From Pseudanabaena galeata CCNP1313 (GTDB lineage Bacteria; Cyanobacteriota; Cyanobacteriia; Pseudanabaenales; Pseudanabaenaceae), in contig NZ_CP112875.1 of NCBI RefSeq assembly GCF_029910235.1, positions 161,632 through 225,631 of the forward strand: 64,000 bases of DNA. Reading direction: 5' to 3'. Within the stretch, counting starts at the first letter, position 1. Each line of letters starts with the position of its first letter. This document shows positions 26,087-35,556 of the stretch, piece after piece. The position numbers and the translations under genes were made by a program. Below the pieces are notes generated by a model that did no database searches, was not told the origin of the DNA, and worked only from the letters and a program-made list of their open reading frames with translations.

Positions 26087-27952
26087 TTAGCTAAAAAAAC
26101 AAATATCTGTTTGCGAGAAGGTGGGAACCAGCAAAGCCCGATCTAAAAACTTATTGCCCCTCTCGCAAGAAGTCTCAGGACTAAATAAACAGGCGTGACA
26201 AGCTGCCCAATGCAAAGAAACCCGATCATCAGCAGGATCATGCTCAGCGCATAGTGGATCAGATGTACAGATCTTGATTGATTCAAGAGCTTGCTGGATA
26301 TGATGATTGAGCCTTGGTGCTTCACCGAGATGCACCAAACCGCCCAATGTCCCTTCACTGTCAGGAGCCGCCGTATAAATTAATAAACCTGCCTGTGCTT
26401 GGCGATCGCGATTTGCCACCTGAGCATATATGCGCTCGCGTAAACTTGCGGCATTGTAGCCACATTCGAGGGCAAATTGACGCATCAGGGCATGGGAAAA
26501 GGAATGGATCAGTAAATAGCGCATATCGGGAGTCGAGATTTTATCGACAAGTTCAGGATTGCGCTGATTGAGCCAAGTTTTGTGAGCTTCTTTGACCTTG
26601 ATATGTTGCTTTTTGACTGCGGGTTGTTGTTCCCATGTTTGCAGCGCCGCCTCATTAAATTCGATAAAGATCCCCTCGCCGCGCACTTCCATCGCAGGAA
26701 CCCAACTTGGTTTAAAACGACTGAGGGGCGCTCGATATTCCTTCGGCACATCACCCGTATCGGTAAAGTCCCCAGGTGACTGAATGCGGGTGAAGCCAAT
26801 TAGCGATCGCACTTCCCGTAATTTTTCCACCAGAATGACTTTAGAAATTACTTTGTCAAAATCAACAGGCGGCGCGATCGCCTTGAGTCGCCAGTCTTTG
26901 CCGCGATCCTCAAGCCCCGTCACGCTTTTAAATTTGAGCCATTCAGGAGTTTTGAGATCCGTTGCCGAAGTATGATCATTACTTTCTTGGCTAGAGCCAT
27001 GATTACGCTTGGCGATCGCCTCCCAAATTTCTTGAATATCATAATTCTCTAGCTCGTAGGCTTTACCCTGTTTTTGTAAAATTTTGAGCAAAATTTTCAA
27101 AGTATCAGCACTATCAGCCTCTCCCAAGGTCTGCCAATAGCCATCAATATATTGTTCTAGTTTATTCTCAGCATTGGGAATCGATAGCGCTGATAGACTC
27201 AGGGAAAACCAACTATTAGAGGCTCCCAAAAGCATTGTTTTCATTTGGCGATCGCACTTATCGTCAAAATTGCGTAAATGGGGATGGCGACCGCGACAAC
27301 GGGGCATATTTTGTTTGCCAGACAGCCCAAAGGCATCGGACATCCGCCGACTCGCCGCACAGCTATCACACTTGATCACAATATCAGTCACGGCTCCCGA
27401 TACGCTCGGCTCAATTAATCGCAACGATCCCTTGCAATCACTACTCCCACGATGAACAAAATAGCGCCAAGGAAAATCATCAAGATGTCCCTTTTCACAA
27501 GCGGTGAGAAATCTCACAGGAATTACTTTGGGGGCGATCGCTTTATTGCAATTTGTATGATGATAAGCAGCTTCACTATGGCGATTGCGGAAAGTTTTTA
27601 ATTCAAAAAGTCCGTCAGTAATCGGTGCAAGCAGATCGCACTTAGGGCATACCATCCAAGTTGGAAATGGCGCAACGGGGATTCCTTCAAGGTTTGGTTG
27701 CTGATTGAGATAGGGGTGACGGGCTTCTTCTTCAGGAATCGGTAAACTGACTAATTGCTGTACCTGTGCGCCAAGTTGCTCCTGCACCGCCGCCAACAAT
27801 CGATCTTCCGTAATTACTTGAGTATGCTGGCGTTGCCATTCCTCTAAGCCCATCACCATCGCTGCTAAGTTGGGCAAGTCAGCGATCGCGCCGATGCCAT
27901 AACTAAACATAATCTGACTAGGACGAAGTTCACCAATACGATATTTGTTCAT
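26087..27952 (-). CDS. drmB: DISARM protein DrmB (DUF1998)
   Basis: 621 residues from the preferred start MNKYRIGELRPSQIMFSYG at 27952; the open frame extends 51 codons further up to 28105 into drmA, without homology-like sequence. A four-cysteine cluster near the N terminus (CPKCDLLAPI) is followed by CEKGHLDDFPW, and the C-terminal DUF1998 domain has HSFSHALMRQ, GGLVHLGEAPRL and CHACLFSPETSCERGN. These are the features of DrmB, which partners DrmA in DISARM. It follows drmA with a 94-nt gap containing a long palindrome. It ends at a hairpin. Zinc binding through the Cys clusters is expected. Confidence 0.88.
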   Translation of the reverse strand: MNKYRIGELRPSQIMFSYGIGAIADLPNLAAMVMGLEEWQRQHTQVITEDRLLAAVQEQLGAQVQQLVSLPIPEEEARHPYLNQQPNLEGIPVAPFPTWMVCPKCDLLAPITDGLFELKTFRNRHSEAAYHHTNCNKAIAPKVIPVRFLTACEKGHLDDFPWRYFVHRGSSDCKGSLRLIEPSVSGAVTDIVIKCDSCAASRRMSDAFGLSGKQNMPRCRGRHPHLRNFDDKCDRQMKTMLLGASNSWFSLSLSALSIPNAENKLEQYIDGYWQTLGEADSADTLKILLKILQKQGKAYELENYDIQEIWEAIAKRNHGSSQESNDHTSATDLKTPEWLKFKSVTGLEDRGKDWRLKAIAPPVDFDKVISKVILVEKLREVRSLIGFTRIQSPGDFTDTGDVPKEYRAPLSRFKPSWVPAMEVRGEGIFIEFNEAALQTWEQQPAVKKQHIKVKEAHKTWLNQRNPELVDKISTPDMRYLLIHSFSHALMRQFALECGYNAASLRERIYAQVANRDRQAQAGLLIYTAAPDSEGTLGGLVHLGEAPRLNHHIQQALESIKICTSDPLCAEHDPADDRVSLHWAACHACLFSPETSCERGNKFLDRALLVPTFSQTDICFFS

Positions 27953-27982
27953 AGTTTTAAAAATATATAGCAATCCTAAATG

Positions 27983-28017
27983 GGTTGTGAGAGTGCGCCG
28001 CGCACTCTCACACAACC
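27983..28017. repeat. Long palindrome between drmA and drmB
   Basis: Arms of 16 bp (GGTTGTGAGAGTGCGC type) meet at a short centre. A second, smaller GC-rich stem (GGCGC, TTT, GCGCC) follows at about 28025-28039. It could attenuate drmB transcription or reflect an inserted repeat. Confidence 0.6.
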
Positions 28018-28046
28018 TTAAAATAGCGGCGCTTTGCGCCTCTACT

Positions 28047-31000
28047 TTAAGAGGTGAATGGTTCTGGTAAGCGATCGCTTTCATTATCAGGTGCTTGATC
28101 GACAAAGATTAGCGCTGAAGCAGGTTCGACATTGCGAAGCGAATTTAAACAAGCAAAATAATCGTCAGGATCTTGAGCAATATTTTTTAAAAGTGAAACC
28201 GTTGTGCCGCCGCGACTGGAAGCCTTAAACTGTAACCTTGTCCCTGCTTCATTAGGCTTTGCGGCACTTGCCCACTTATCGCGCAGTCCATGCAGTTGAT
28301 AGAGAATCTCATCCCTTAAGTCAGGATTTTGAAAACTTTGACTAATACGTTCAGCGATCGCCTCCATGCTTGAAACCAAATCAGGATGGTTAAAATTTTC
28401 CGTAATCATCCTCTCGGCTCCATCATTGTCATTAAACTCAAACCCACTCAATCTCACCAGCGAAACAAACAACGCCGCTAAACCACGATCCAAAGCTCCC
28501 GCAGAAAATGGCGTTACCGACAAAGGCTCAACGTGCTGATAGAAAGTAGCGTGGTAATGTTCAAAGCGCTCATAGTGCGATAAATCCCTTGGTCTTGCCC
28601 AGTTATAAACCGTCAAAACTAACCCAGGATGACTCCGCCCCACCCGTGATGTAGCTTGGATATATTCCGCAGTATTTTTGGGCTGACCGCAAGTCACCAT
28701 CAGCCCCAGCCGCTTCACATCCACACCCACAGAGATCATATTCGTTGCCAAAATTACATCAAGGGGATTGAGTTTTTGCTGTTTCTTATCTTTCTGTTGA
28801 TTCCGTTTCTCTTCCGCAGTCAAAACCTCAAACTTTCTTTCTAAAGCATCAAGAATTTTGGGAATATCCGTAGAACTTTTGCGCGAAGTTAGCTCTTCAA
28901 TTCGACTAGGACTAAGATAGCGCTTCGCTAATCCCCGTTTATCCATTTTTGACAAGCGGGTGGTGATGTCATCATCCACAAGGCGGCGCGTTCCACCTAG
29001 CTCACGCAGAGAATTAAAATAGCCCACCAACGTCATCCAAGGATCGGCATCATAACCATCATCCATCAGTTGTTGAGCCGCCGAAAGTGCCACTAAATAG
29101 ACCCGAATCAGAGCCGCCTTGAGACGACGACCAGGGGCGCAAATTCCCAGATACAACCGTCCAGAATGTTCATTGCTTGGTGGACGTTGCCGCGAAAAAA
29201 AATTATCTTCAATATTGATCGCCTGAGGTGGAAATATCTTTACCTCACGCAAAAATAGTTGATGTACTTGATTACGCGCTTGGCGAATCGTCGCTGTCGA
29301 AGCAATTACCTTAGGACGCACTTGCTGACCATTGACATCCCATGTACAAAGGTGATCAATTGCCGTTTCATAAAGTCCCACCATGCTACCCAATGCGCCA
29401 CTAATTAGGTGCAACTCATCCTGAATGATCAGGTCTGGCGGACGTAAGGGCAAATGCGGTCTAGTTTTAACGGCGGGCAATGTGCCTTTCTTGGGATGAC
29501 TATCACTATCTTCAAGGTCTGGGCATCGAAAACCATGGCGATCGCAATAGCCATTCACCTTTCCAAAGAGCATCTGAGTTTTACCATTCCAAGGCATTTG
29601 CGCGAACTTATCAACCGTGGCAATTACCAGAGATGGCAAGCGGCGATAGATTTCTTCATCAACTACCACAATCGGTAAACCCTCATTAGGTGAGTGCTTA
29701 CGACCGAATAAACAATTGCCTACGCGATCGCTGCAATAAACCAGAGTTCTGCCAATATTTTTTTCAAAGGAAAGTACTTCAATATCTTTTCCCGCATCAA
29801 TCACCGAGCCGCACCAAGGGCAGTTAGTAAGCTGATGGGGTGTACCAGAGGAGCCACTATAGTTTTGACCCTGATTTTGTCCCTTGAGTTGTTTGATCGT
29901 TTCTTCACTCTGTTCTGTCCAGTTAGGAGTGCTGTTATTGCCGACCCATAGTCCAATCCGAAAGGGTTCCCTTCCCCATTTAACAGGATCTTTGCGCCGC
30001 AAAGATTCACAGGCACAGATCAGCGTCGTGGCACGTTGAAACTGTTGCAGCGTCAGCAATCGCAGCGTATAGCGCATTAATACCGCCACGCCATGCTCTC
30101 CATCATGTCCAGACACTACGCCCTGCAAACGCCGCATCGCTAGGGTATAGGCAGTTAGCCCTAGATATGCCTCAGTCTTACCTCCGCCAGTGGGGAACCA
30201 TAGCAGATCGCAGATCGCCTTCTGATCGGTTTGGCGATCGCTGTGGTGCAGATCGGTCAAACTGGGGAGATTAATCAAAATAAAAGCAAGCTGGAAAGTC
30301 CGCCAGCTATAATTCTCAGGTCTTTCAAAATCATTGAAAGGATTGTCCTTACCCTGTCTTTTTTGTTCAGCATAAAGACTCCGAATCCGTTGCTGCGCCA
30401 TCGCCATATTCATAAACTGAAAAGCTTCCACGGCTTGCGGATTGGCTTCTAATAGCTGAATTCCTTCGCGAATTCTCGTTAATGCAATCTGACAATCCTT
30501 GAGATTGCGATCGGCGGCTTGTTTATAAAATTCTGGACTACTTGGTAATTGCTGTTTATTGATTTCCTGTGACCGTAACCATTGTTCATAGGCACTCACA
30601 AGCGGATAGAGGATTGGTGGCAACGCTTCAGCTTCGACCTGAGCGAGTACCTTCATATCTAAAATCAAGCCCTTGAGCGCAGGGATTTCTTTCTCATCAG
30701 GCGGTGTCGTGTTGGGAACGATATGTCTAGGAATGGCACTAGTGGTAAGACTGATAGCGCGATCGCCTTGTTGGGATGACCTTGATGAACTGTCAGCTAC
30801 AACTTCCGCATGGACGCTAGTATTATGCCCCACCGCAAATTCAACACAATTCCGATAGAGCAGTTGCAAAGATTCTTGTTCATAGCGTAGATCACCATCA
30901 AGACTGTCACTGCTAGTAAGTGGTTTGCGTATAAAGATTGCCTGATGGGGATTACTGCCCTGCACCTTAACTTCTGGTTGAAAGAGCCAAGCCGAATCCC

Positions 31001-32048
31001 GATTTTGCTTAGGTTCCGTTTGCCTATTTTCTAAAAAGATAGTCACAATCCAATCACGATCAATTTTACGACAACGCACCCGCACGACTACAGCAGGTGC
31101 ATTTTTGCGATCGGGATACCATTCCCTTGTCTGTTCAGTAGTTGCTGCAATATCCGCTAATTTAAATATGCCAGAGCCATTAATCGGATTACGTTGCCAA
31201 ACAGTTTTAGGATTATTCTTATCATTAGTAATTACTTCGCTTTCGCCTTTTTTGTAATATCCCCAAATAGCCTGAATTGTGATCTCGTCAAAATCACCAT
31301 CCACACAAAAACTCAAACCAATTGACGATGGAAATAAGCTGCTAGGCGGTGCGACCTCCTCCGTATCACCATCATCGCTATTCTTTTTGCCTGCGATCGC
31401 CAGATTGTCCTGTTGAGCAGGATCTTCTTCTTGGGTAAGATCTATTTCATCACCAATTTGATCGCCAATTTGATCCCCAGATGCGACTTTTGTATAGCGT
31501 TTACGTGGTGCGATCGCCCCAACTAGATAGCGTTCAGTGAGGCTAGGCTCATCAACTTCCTCATTTTCACCATTTACAGGCCCCAGCAAATCCTTGTAAA
31601 TCATTGCCACTAGCTTCTCTCGAATCTCTCTAGGCGTTGCCTTTTGGAGGATCTTTCCCTGCTCTACGTTCTCTGATGGAACTACAAATTCTGTACTGAG
31701 TAATAATTCCCCTTGCCCATTTTGCGGTTGACTTGTGGCGGGGATAAATTGCTCTTCTAAGAGTTTACCCTGTATCCTTGTCTTGTTTTTCCCCGATGAT
31801 TTCCTTGACGATAATTTACCGATAACTCGATTAATGCGATCGCATAATTGTGGTGAAATAGTCTCCGTCCCCAAAACTGTTTCATGCGCTGCAATACTCA
31901 AACCTTGCAGTAATATTTCCAACTGACGATCGCTAATTTCTTCGACGAGACTCCAATCGAGATGAACTTTATCATCTCGCAATTGCTGATTAATTTCTTC
32001 AAGATTCAGTTGCTCGAATTCTTGGCGAGGAAGCTTGATAAGTTGCAT
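28047..32048 (-). CDS. drmA: DISARM helicase DrmA
   Basis: A 1333-residue superfamily 2 helicase. The ATPase half has FPTGGGKTE with K624 in Walker A, DELH (877-880) as Walker B, STATIRQA as motif III, and a C-terminal lobe ending in QATSRVGR (motif VI). Between them are CPWCG and other Cys pairs that could bind zinc. This is the layout of DrmA, the core DISARM helicase. The N-terminal 500 residues are acidic and less conserved. The gene starts the minus-strand arm drmA-drmB-(brnTA)-drmC. A 600-base region upstream separates it from the divergent ATPase gene and should hold its promoter. Confidence 0.88.
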   Translation of the reverse strand: MQLIKLPRQEFEQLNLEEINQQLRDDKVHLDWSLVEEISDRQLEILLQGLSIAAHETVLGTETISPQLCDRINRVIGKLSSRKSSGKNKTRIQGKLLEEQFIPATSQPQNGQGELLLSTEFVVPSENVEQGKILQKATPREIREKLVAMIYKDLLGPVNGENEEVDEPSLTERYLVGAIAPRKRYTKVASGDQIGDQIGDEIDLTQEEDPAQQDNLAIAGKKNSDDGDTEEVAPPSSLFPSSIGLSFCVDGDFDEITIQAIWGYYKKGESEVITNDKNNPKTVWQRNPINGSGIFKLADIAATTEQTREWYPDRKNAPAVVVRVRCRKIDRDWIVTIFLENRQTEPKQNRDSAWLFQPEVKVQGSNPHQAIFIRKPLTSSDSLDGDLRYEQESLQLLYRNCVEFAVGHNTSVHAEVVADSSSRSSQQGDRAISLTTSAIPRHIVPNTTPPDEKEIPALKGLILDMKVLAQVEAEALPPILYPLVSAYEQWLRSQEINKQQLPSSPEFYKQAADRNLKDCQIALTRIREGIQLLEANPQAVEAFQFMNMAMAQQRIRSLYAEQKRQGKDNPFNDFERPENYSWRTFQLAFILINLPSLTDLHHSDRQTDQKAICDLLWFPTGGGKTEAYLGLTAYTLAMRRLQGVVSGHDGEHGVAVLMRYTLRLLTLQQFQRATTLICACESLRRKDPVKWGREPFRIGLWVGNNSTPNWTEQSEETIKQLKGQNQGQNYSGSSGTPHQLTNCPWCGSVIDAGKDIEVLSFEKNIGRTLVYCSDRVGNCLFGRKHSPNEGLPIVVVDEEIYRRLPSLVIATVDKFAQMPWNGKTQMLFGKVNGYCDRHGFRCPDLEDSDSHPKKGTLPAVKTRPHLPLRPPDLIIQDELHLISGALGSMVGLYETAIDHLCTWDVNGQQVRPKVIASTATIRQARNQVHQLFLREVKIFPPQAINIEDNFFSRQRPPSNEHSGRLYLGICAPGRRLKAALIRVYLVALSAAQQLMDDGYDADPWMTLVGYFNSLRELGGTRRLVDDDITTRLSKMDKRGLAKRYLSPSRIEELTSRKSSTDIPKILDALERKFEVLTAEEKRNQQKDKKQQKLNPLDVILATNMISVGVDVKRLGLMVTCGQPKNTAEYIQATSRVGRSHPGLVLTVYNWARPRDLSHYERFEHYHATFYQHVEPLSVTPFSAGALDRGLAALFVSLVRLSGFEFNDNDGAERMITENFNHPDLVSSMEAIAERISQSFQNPDLRDEILYQLHGLRDKWASAAKPNEAGTRLQFKASSRGGTTVSLLKNIAQDPDDYFACLNSLRNVEPASALIFVDQAPDNESDRLPEPFTS

Positions 32049-32648
32049 AAACCCTTGCTATGGCATAATTTTCCCGTCTTTAGGGGTTATTTTACGCTAA
32101 TTTTTCTTTTAATAGTGATTTAATCTAAATATTTTTGGTATTCCTAAAAAGGAAATCATTTATTATCCGAAGGATTGGCATTACCATATTTTGTAAATTT
32201 TGTAATGAGACACTTGAGTTGTAAAAACAAAACTTACTTTGCAATATATCCCTACTTCCCTCTAATAGAGATTTATAAACTTTGATGAGACTCTAATATG
32301 AATTGACAAGAATTAGATGAAGTTTTGTGGATATGCGCCCATTTATCCCTGAAATGTAGACTTGCTGATCTGAGTGTTAAAGTCTCTTATCCTAGAAGTT
32401 GACACCATAAGTTTGCCGCATCGGCAAACTTATGGTCATAATCACACTAAAAACAATCATTTTTGAAATTTGAGACCTAACTCGTCACAGAAACATCATA
32501 GAGCAGATAATCATACATTATTTGTCATTAAATTTATATGAATAAGTATTTATACTCGTTTTGATCAACGTGTTTTAAAGGTTTGAGGCGTTTGCTTGGC
32601 GCGTTGCGTTATATTGTTGAGGTATCTGCCCGTTAGTTAGTTGTCGTC
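32049..32648. other. Divergent intergenic region upstream of drmA
   Basis: 600 bases without a gene. The only clear structure is a perfect 15-bp inverted repeat at 32404-32436. The rest is AT-rich and should contain promoters for drmA and for the ATPase gene at 32649. I could not define them. Confidence 0.5.
32404..32436. repeat. Perfect 33-nt hairpin
   Basis: Arms ACCATAAGTTTGCCG and its exact complement enclose CAT. It stands alone in the gap between two divergent genes, so it is not an obvious terminator. It resembles the other arm-plus-trinucleotide-loop palindromes of this window. Confidence 0.6.
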
Positions 32649-34193
32649 ATGCAAAAATGGTTTAATACTGCTGGTCCTTGTCAAGTTGATATTCATTACA
32701 TGCTGCCGTCCACAGGGCGCTTGCCTGAGTTAGTCAATCTAATCTCGCAGCGGAATTATTTTGTCCTCCATGCGCCAAGACAAGTGGGTAAAACTACAGC
32801 AATGATTTCGCTGGCAAAGGAGTTAACAGCTAGCGGGCAGTATACGTCAGTGATGTTGTCCTTGGAAGTGGGAGCAGTATTTTCTCACGATCCTGAGTTA
32901 GCAGAGAGAGCCATATTAGATGAGTGGCAAGATGCGATTAGATTTTATTTGCCACCAGAGTTACAGCCAAGTAATGGAATTTTAGGAGAATCAGGTCGTC
33001 AAATCGGTGCTTTTTTGGCAGCATGGTCACAAGAATCATCGCGCCCTTTAGCAGTATTTCTTGATGAAATTGATGCTTTGAGTGATGAGACCTTGGTTTC
33101 TGTACTACGACAAATCCGATCTGGATTTCCCCGTCGTCCGCAGGGATTTCCGCAGTCAGTTGCCTTAGTAGGGATGCGTGATGTGCGGGATTATAAGTAT
33201 GCTTCTGGGGGGAGCGATCGCCTAAATACCTCTAGCCCTTTTAATATCAAAGTGCGTTCCTTTACGCTGAGTAATTTTACCCTTGAGGATGTGGGGAATC
33301 TCTATCAGCAACATACAGACGCTACAGGACAAATATTTACACCAGAAGCGGTTGATTTAGCTTTTCATTTGACGCAGGGACAGCCTTGGTTAGTCAATGC
33401 GATTGCTAAGGAAATTGTGGAATATATCACGAAAGATCCTGCTATTCCCATTACTGCTGAGTTAGTGAATCAAGCTAAGGAAATACTAATTAAGAGACAA
33501 GATACTCATTTGGATAGTCTTGCCGAAAGACTGAGAGAAGATCGAGTCAGAGCAGTGATTCAGCCTATTCTCGCGGGGCAGGAACTGCCAGATGTACCAC
33601 AGGATGATATTCGCTACGTTTTAGATTTGGGACTTTGTACCAATCAAGATGGTCTGACTATTGCTAACCCTATTTATCAGGAAGTCATACCAAGAGTGCT
33701 TGCTTATGTAACAACTGCGTCAATAGGATATGTTCAACCAATCTGGCTAAGCGAGCAAGGAGAATTTTTGCCCGATCGCTTGTTGGAAGCGTTCTTATTA
33801 TTCTGGCGGCAACATGGGGAACCTTTATTTGGAAGTACACCCTACCCAGAAATTGCACCACATCTAGTGCTGATGGCTTTTCTCCATCGAGTGGTTAATG
33901 GTGGCGGCACATTGGAGAGAGAATATGCGATCGGCTCGGGTCGCATGGATATTTGTTTGCGTTATGGCAAAGTGGTTTTGGGAATGGAGTTGAAGGTTTG
34001 GCGAGACAAGAAGCCAGATCCAATCAAGGAAGGATTAAAGCAGTTAGATAAATATTTGTCAGGTTTGAGTTTGGATACTGGTTGGTTGGTGATATTCGAT
34101 CGCCGTTCTGGCTTGCCGCCGCTAAGCGATCGGACGACTACTGAGAATGTCATTAGTCCTGCTGGTCGAGAAATCATCGTTATTCGGGGATAG
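32649..34193 (+). CDS. AAA-like ATPase with PD-(D/E)XK-like C terminus
   Basis: 514 residues. APRQVGKTT (Walker A, K48) and AVFLDEIDAL (Walker B, D139-E140) define an AAA_14/ATPase-type P-loop domain. The middle part is helical and resembles a winged-helix segment. The C-terminal EYAIGSGRMDICLRYGK...GMELKVW fits the PD-(D/E)XK nuclease fold (D in RMDI, ExK in MELK). Such ATPase-nuclease fusions are common in cyanobacteria. Their role is unsettled and several are linked to mobile DNA or defence. It is divergent from drmA, so a role with DISARM is only suggested by position. Confidence 0.75.
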   Translation: MQKWFNTAGPCQVDIHYMLPSTGRLPELVNLISQRNYFVLHAPRQVGKTTAMISLAKELTASGQYTSVMLSLEVGAVFSHDPELAERAILDEWQDAIRFYLPPELQPSNGILGESGRQIGAFLAAWSQESSRPLAVFLDEIDALSDETLVSVLRQIRSGFPRRPQGFPQSVALVGMRDVRDYKYASGGSDRLNTSSPFNIKVRSFTLSNFTLEDVGNLYQQHTDATGQIFTPEAVDLAFHLTQGQPWLVNAIAKEIVEYITKDPAIPITAELVNQAKEILIKRQDTHLDSLAERLREDRVRAVIQPILAGQELPDVPQDDIRYVLDLGLCTNQDGLTIANPIYQEVIPRVLAYVTTASIGYVQPIWLSEQGEFLPDRLLEAFLLFWRQHGEPLFGSTPYPEIAPHLVLMAFLHRVVNGGGTLEREYAIGSGRMDICLRYGKVVLGMELKVWRDKKPDPIKEGLKQLDKYLSGLSLDTGWLVIFDRRSGLPPLSDRTTTENVISPAGREIIVIRG

Positions 34194-34261
34194 ATAGCCT
34201 AATTGATACTTCGATACATTTTCTAGAGCCAACTTGCACTAATTGTTACACTTAAAATCTT

Positions 34262-35122
34262 ATGACCGCAGAGCTTTGGCATCACGATAGGGTTGATACG
34301 AACGGCATAAAATTGCACTACGTTACCGAGGGTAAAGGTGCGCTGATGTTGATGTTGCATGGATTTCCAGAATTCTGGTACTCTTGGCGACATCAAATCC
34401 CTGAATTTGCGAAAGATCATAAAGTTGTTGCTGTCGATCTGCGCGGTTATAACGATAGTGATAAGCCTCAAGCTCAATCTGCTTATGTGATGTCCGAGTT
34501 TGTGGAAGATATTAGAGGAGTAATCAAAGGCTTAGGCTATGAGAGTTGTATTCTGGTTGGTCATGATTGGGGAGGAGCGATCGCATGGTCTTTTGCCTAT
34601 GCCTATCCTGAGATAGTGAGTCGTTTGATTGTGATGAATTTGCCGCATCCTGCTAAGTTTGCGGGAGGACTAAAGACTCCGCAGCAGATGCTGAAGAGTT
34701 GGTATATTGCGTTCTTCCAAATTCCGTTTCTGCCTGAGTTCTTGATTCAGTTAGATGACTATCGGCTCATTGAAGAGGCTTTTCGAGGAATGGCGATCGA
34801 TCAGAGTGCTTTTACGGATGCGGATATTGAGCAGTATAAAAATGCTTTTGCTAAGCGTGGTGCTTTGACAGGTGCGATTAATTACTATCGTAATCTACCT
34901 GCCTATCTATGTAAGAAGAAAGTGTGGGATATTCTCAAAATTTCGACTTTGATGATTTGGGGTGAGGAGGATCGGGCTTTGGGTAAGGAATTAACCTATG
35001 GGACGGAGGAATATGTGCAGGATTTGCGGATTCGCTATATTCCTAATTGCAGTCATTGGGTGCAACAAGAGCAACCGCAGTTGGTTAATCAAGTGATGCG
35101 CGAGTTTTTGGAGCAGGAGTGA
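34262..35122 (+). CDS. Alpha/beta hydrolase, epoxide hydrolase-like
   Basis: 286 residues. MLHGFPEFWYSWRHQIP (oxyanion-hole HGFPE), VDLRGYNDSDKP and the nucleophile elbow VGHDWGGAIAW, with Asp as nucleophile, are typical of epoxide hydrolases and haloalkane dehalogenases. The late acid is probably in WGEEDRALG and the catalytic His in PNCSHWVQQEQP. It is a soluble enzyme without signal peptide; the substrate is unknown. It is on the same strand as the ATPase gene, 68 nt downstream, but the functions seem unrelated. Confidence 0.82.
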   Translation: MTAELWHHDRVDTNGIKLHYVTEGKGALMLMLHGFPEFWYSWRHQIPEFAKDHKVVAVDLRGYNDSDKPQAQSAYVMSEFVEDIRGVIKGLGYESCILVGHDWGGAIAWSFAYAYPEIVSRLIVMNLPHPAKFAGGLKTPQQMLKSWYIAFFQIPFLPEFLIQLDDYRLIEEAFRGMAIDQSAFTDADIEQYKNAFAKRGALTGAINYYRNLPAYLCKKKVWDILKISTLMIWGEEDRALGKELTYGTEEYVQDLRIRYIPNCSHWVQQEQPQLVNQVMREFLEQE

Positions 35123-35245
35123 AGGCAATGCTGTGCTGAGCCAGTGACCTTAATTTTGCAACATTTTGGCATATGTGCTCACCATCGCTCAAGATATCAG
35201 CTAGTTAGGTAGATAACTTATTACCCCCCCCTTGATGACAAGTAC

Positions 35246-35410
35246 CCTCAAGTGGGTCAAATTCTTGCTAAGATCGCAATATTGTCACTTAAGTCACCAA
35301 TTGAGTTTCATTGTGCTGAGGTTCGGGCATATTTGCAAGGAGAGGGAATGCCGATTGGTGGGAATGATTTGTTGATTGCCTCACCCCTCAAAAAATATTC
35401 AAAGGCATAG
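35246..35410 (+). pseudogene. VapC-like PIN toxin relic
   Basis: An open frame without a start codon reads PQVGQILAKIAILSLKSPIE and then AEVRAYLQGEGMPIGGNDLL. The last piece is the hallmark C-terminal motif of VapC toxins (IRAYL...G.PIG.NDLLIA). It is cut off by the IS982 relic. The N-terminal half and any antitoxin are missing. Confidence 0.5.
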
Positions 35411-35516
35411 TCAATTTGGGTAAAAACTCAGTCGGACGTTACTTTGGTTTCAAACTGCTTTTGATTATCAACGACAGGGCGGAATTGCTTGCTTTTAGTT
35501 CGTCGAAATCACGTTA
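35396..35516 (+). mobile_element. IS982-family relic
   Basis: An internally deleted fragment of the IS at 4471-5477. It matches the transposase region encoding KVFKGMVNWGKNSVGWHFGF to NDKGELLAF, with substitutions, then jumps to the right inverted repeat (TTAGTTCGTCGAAATCACGT). It cannot encode a transposase and ends 40 bases before the glycosyltransferase gene, so it may supply part of that gene's upstream region. Confidence 0.75.
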
Positions 35517-35556
35517 ATATAAAAATCACCATACCAATAAATTGAGATCGCCAACC

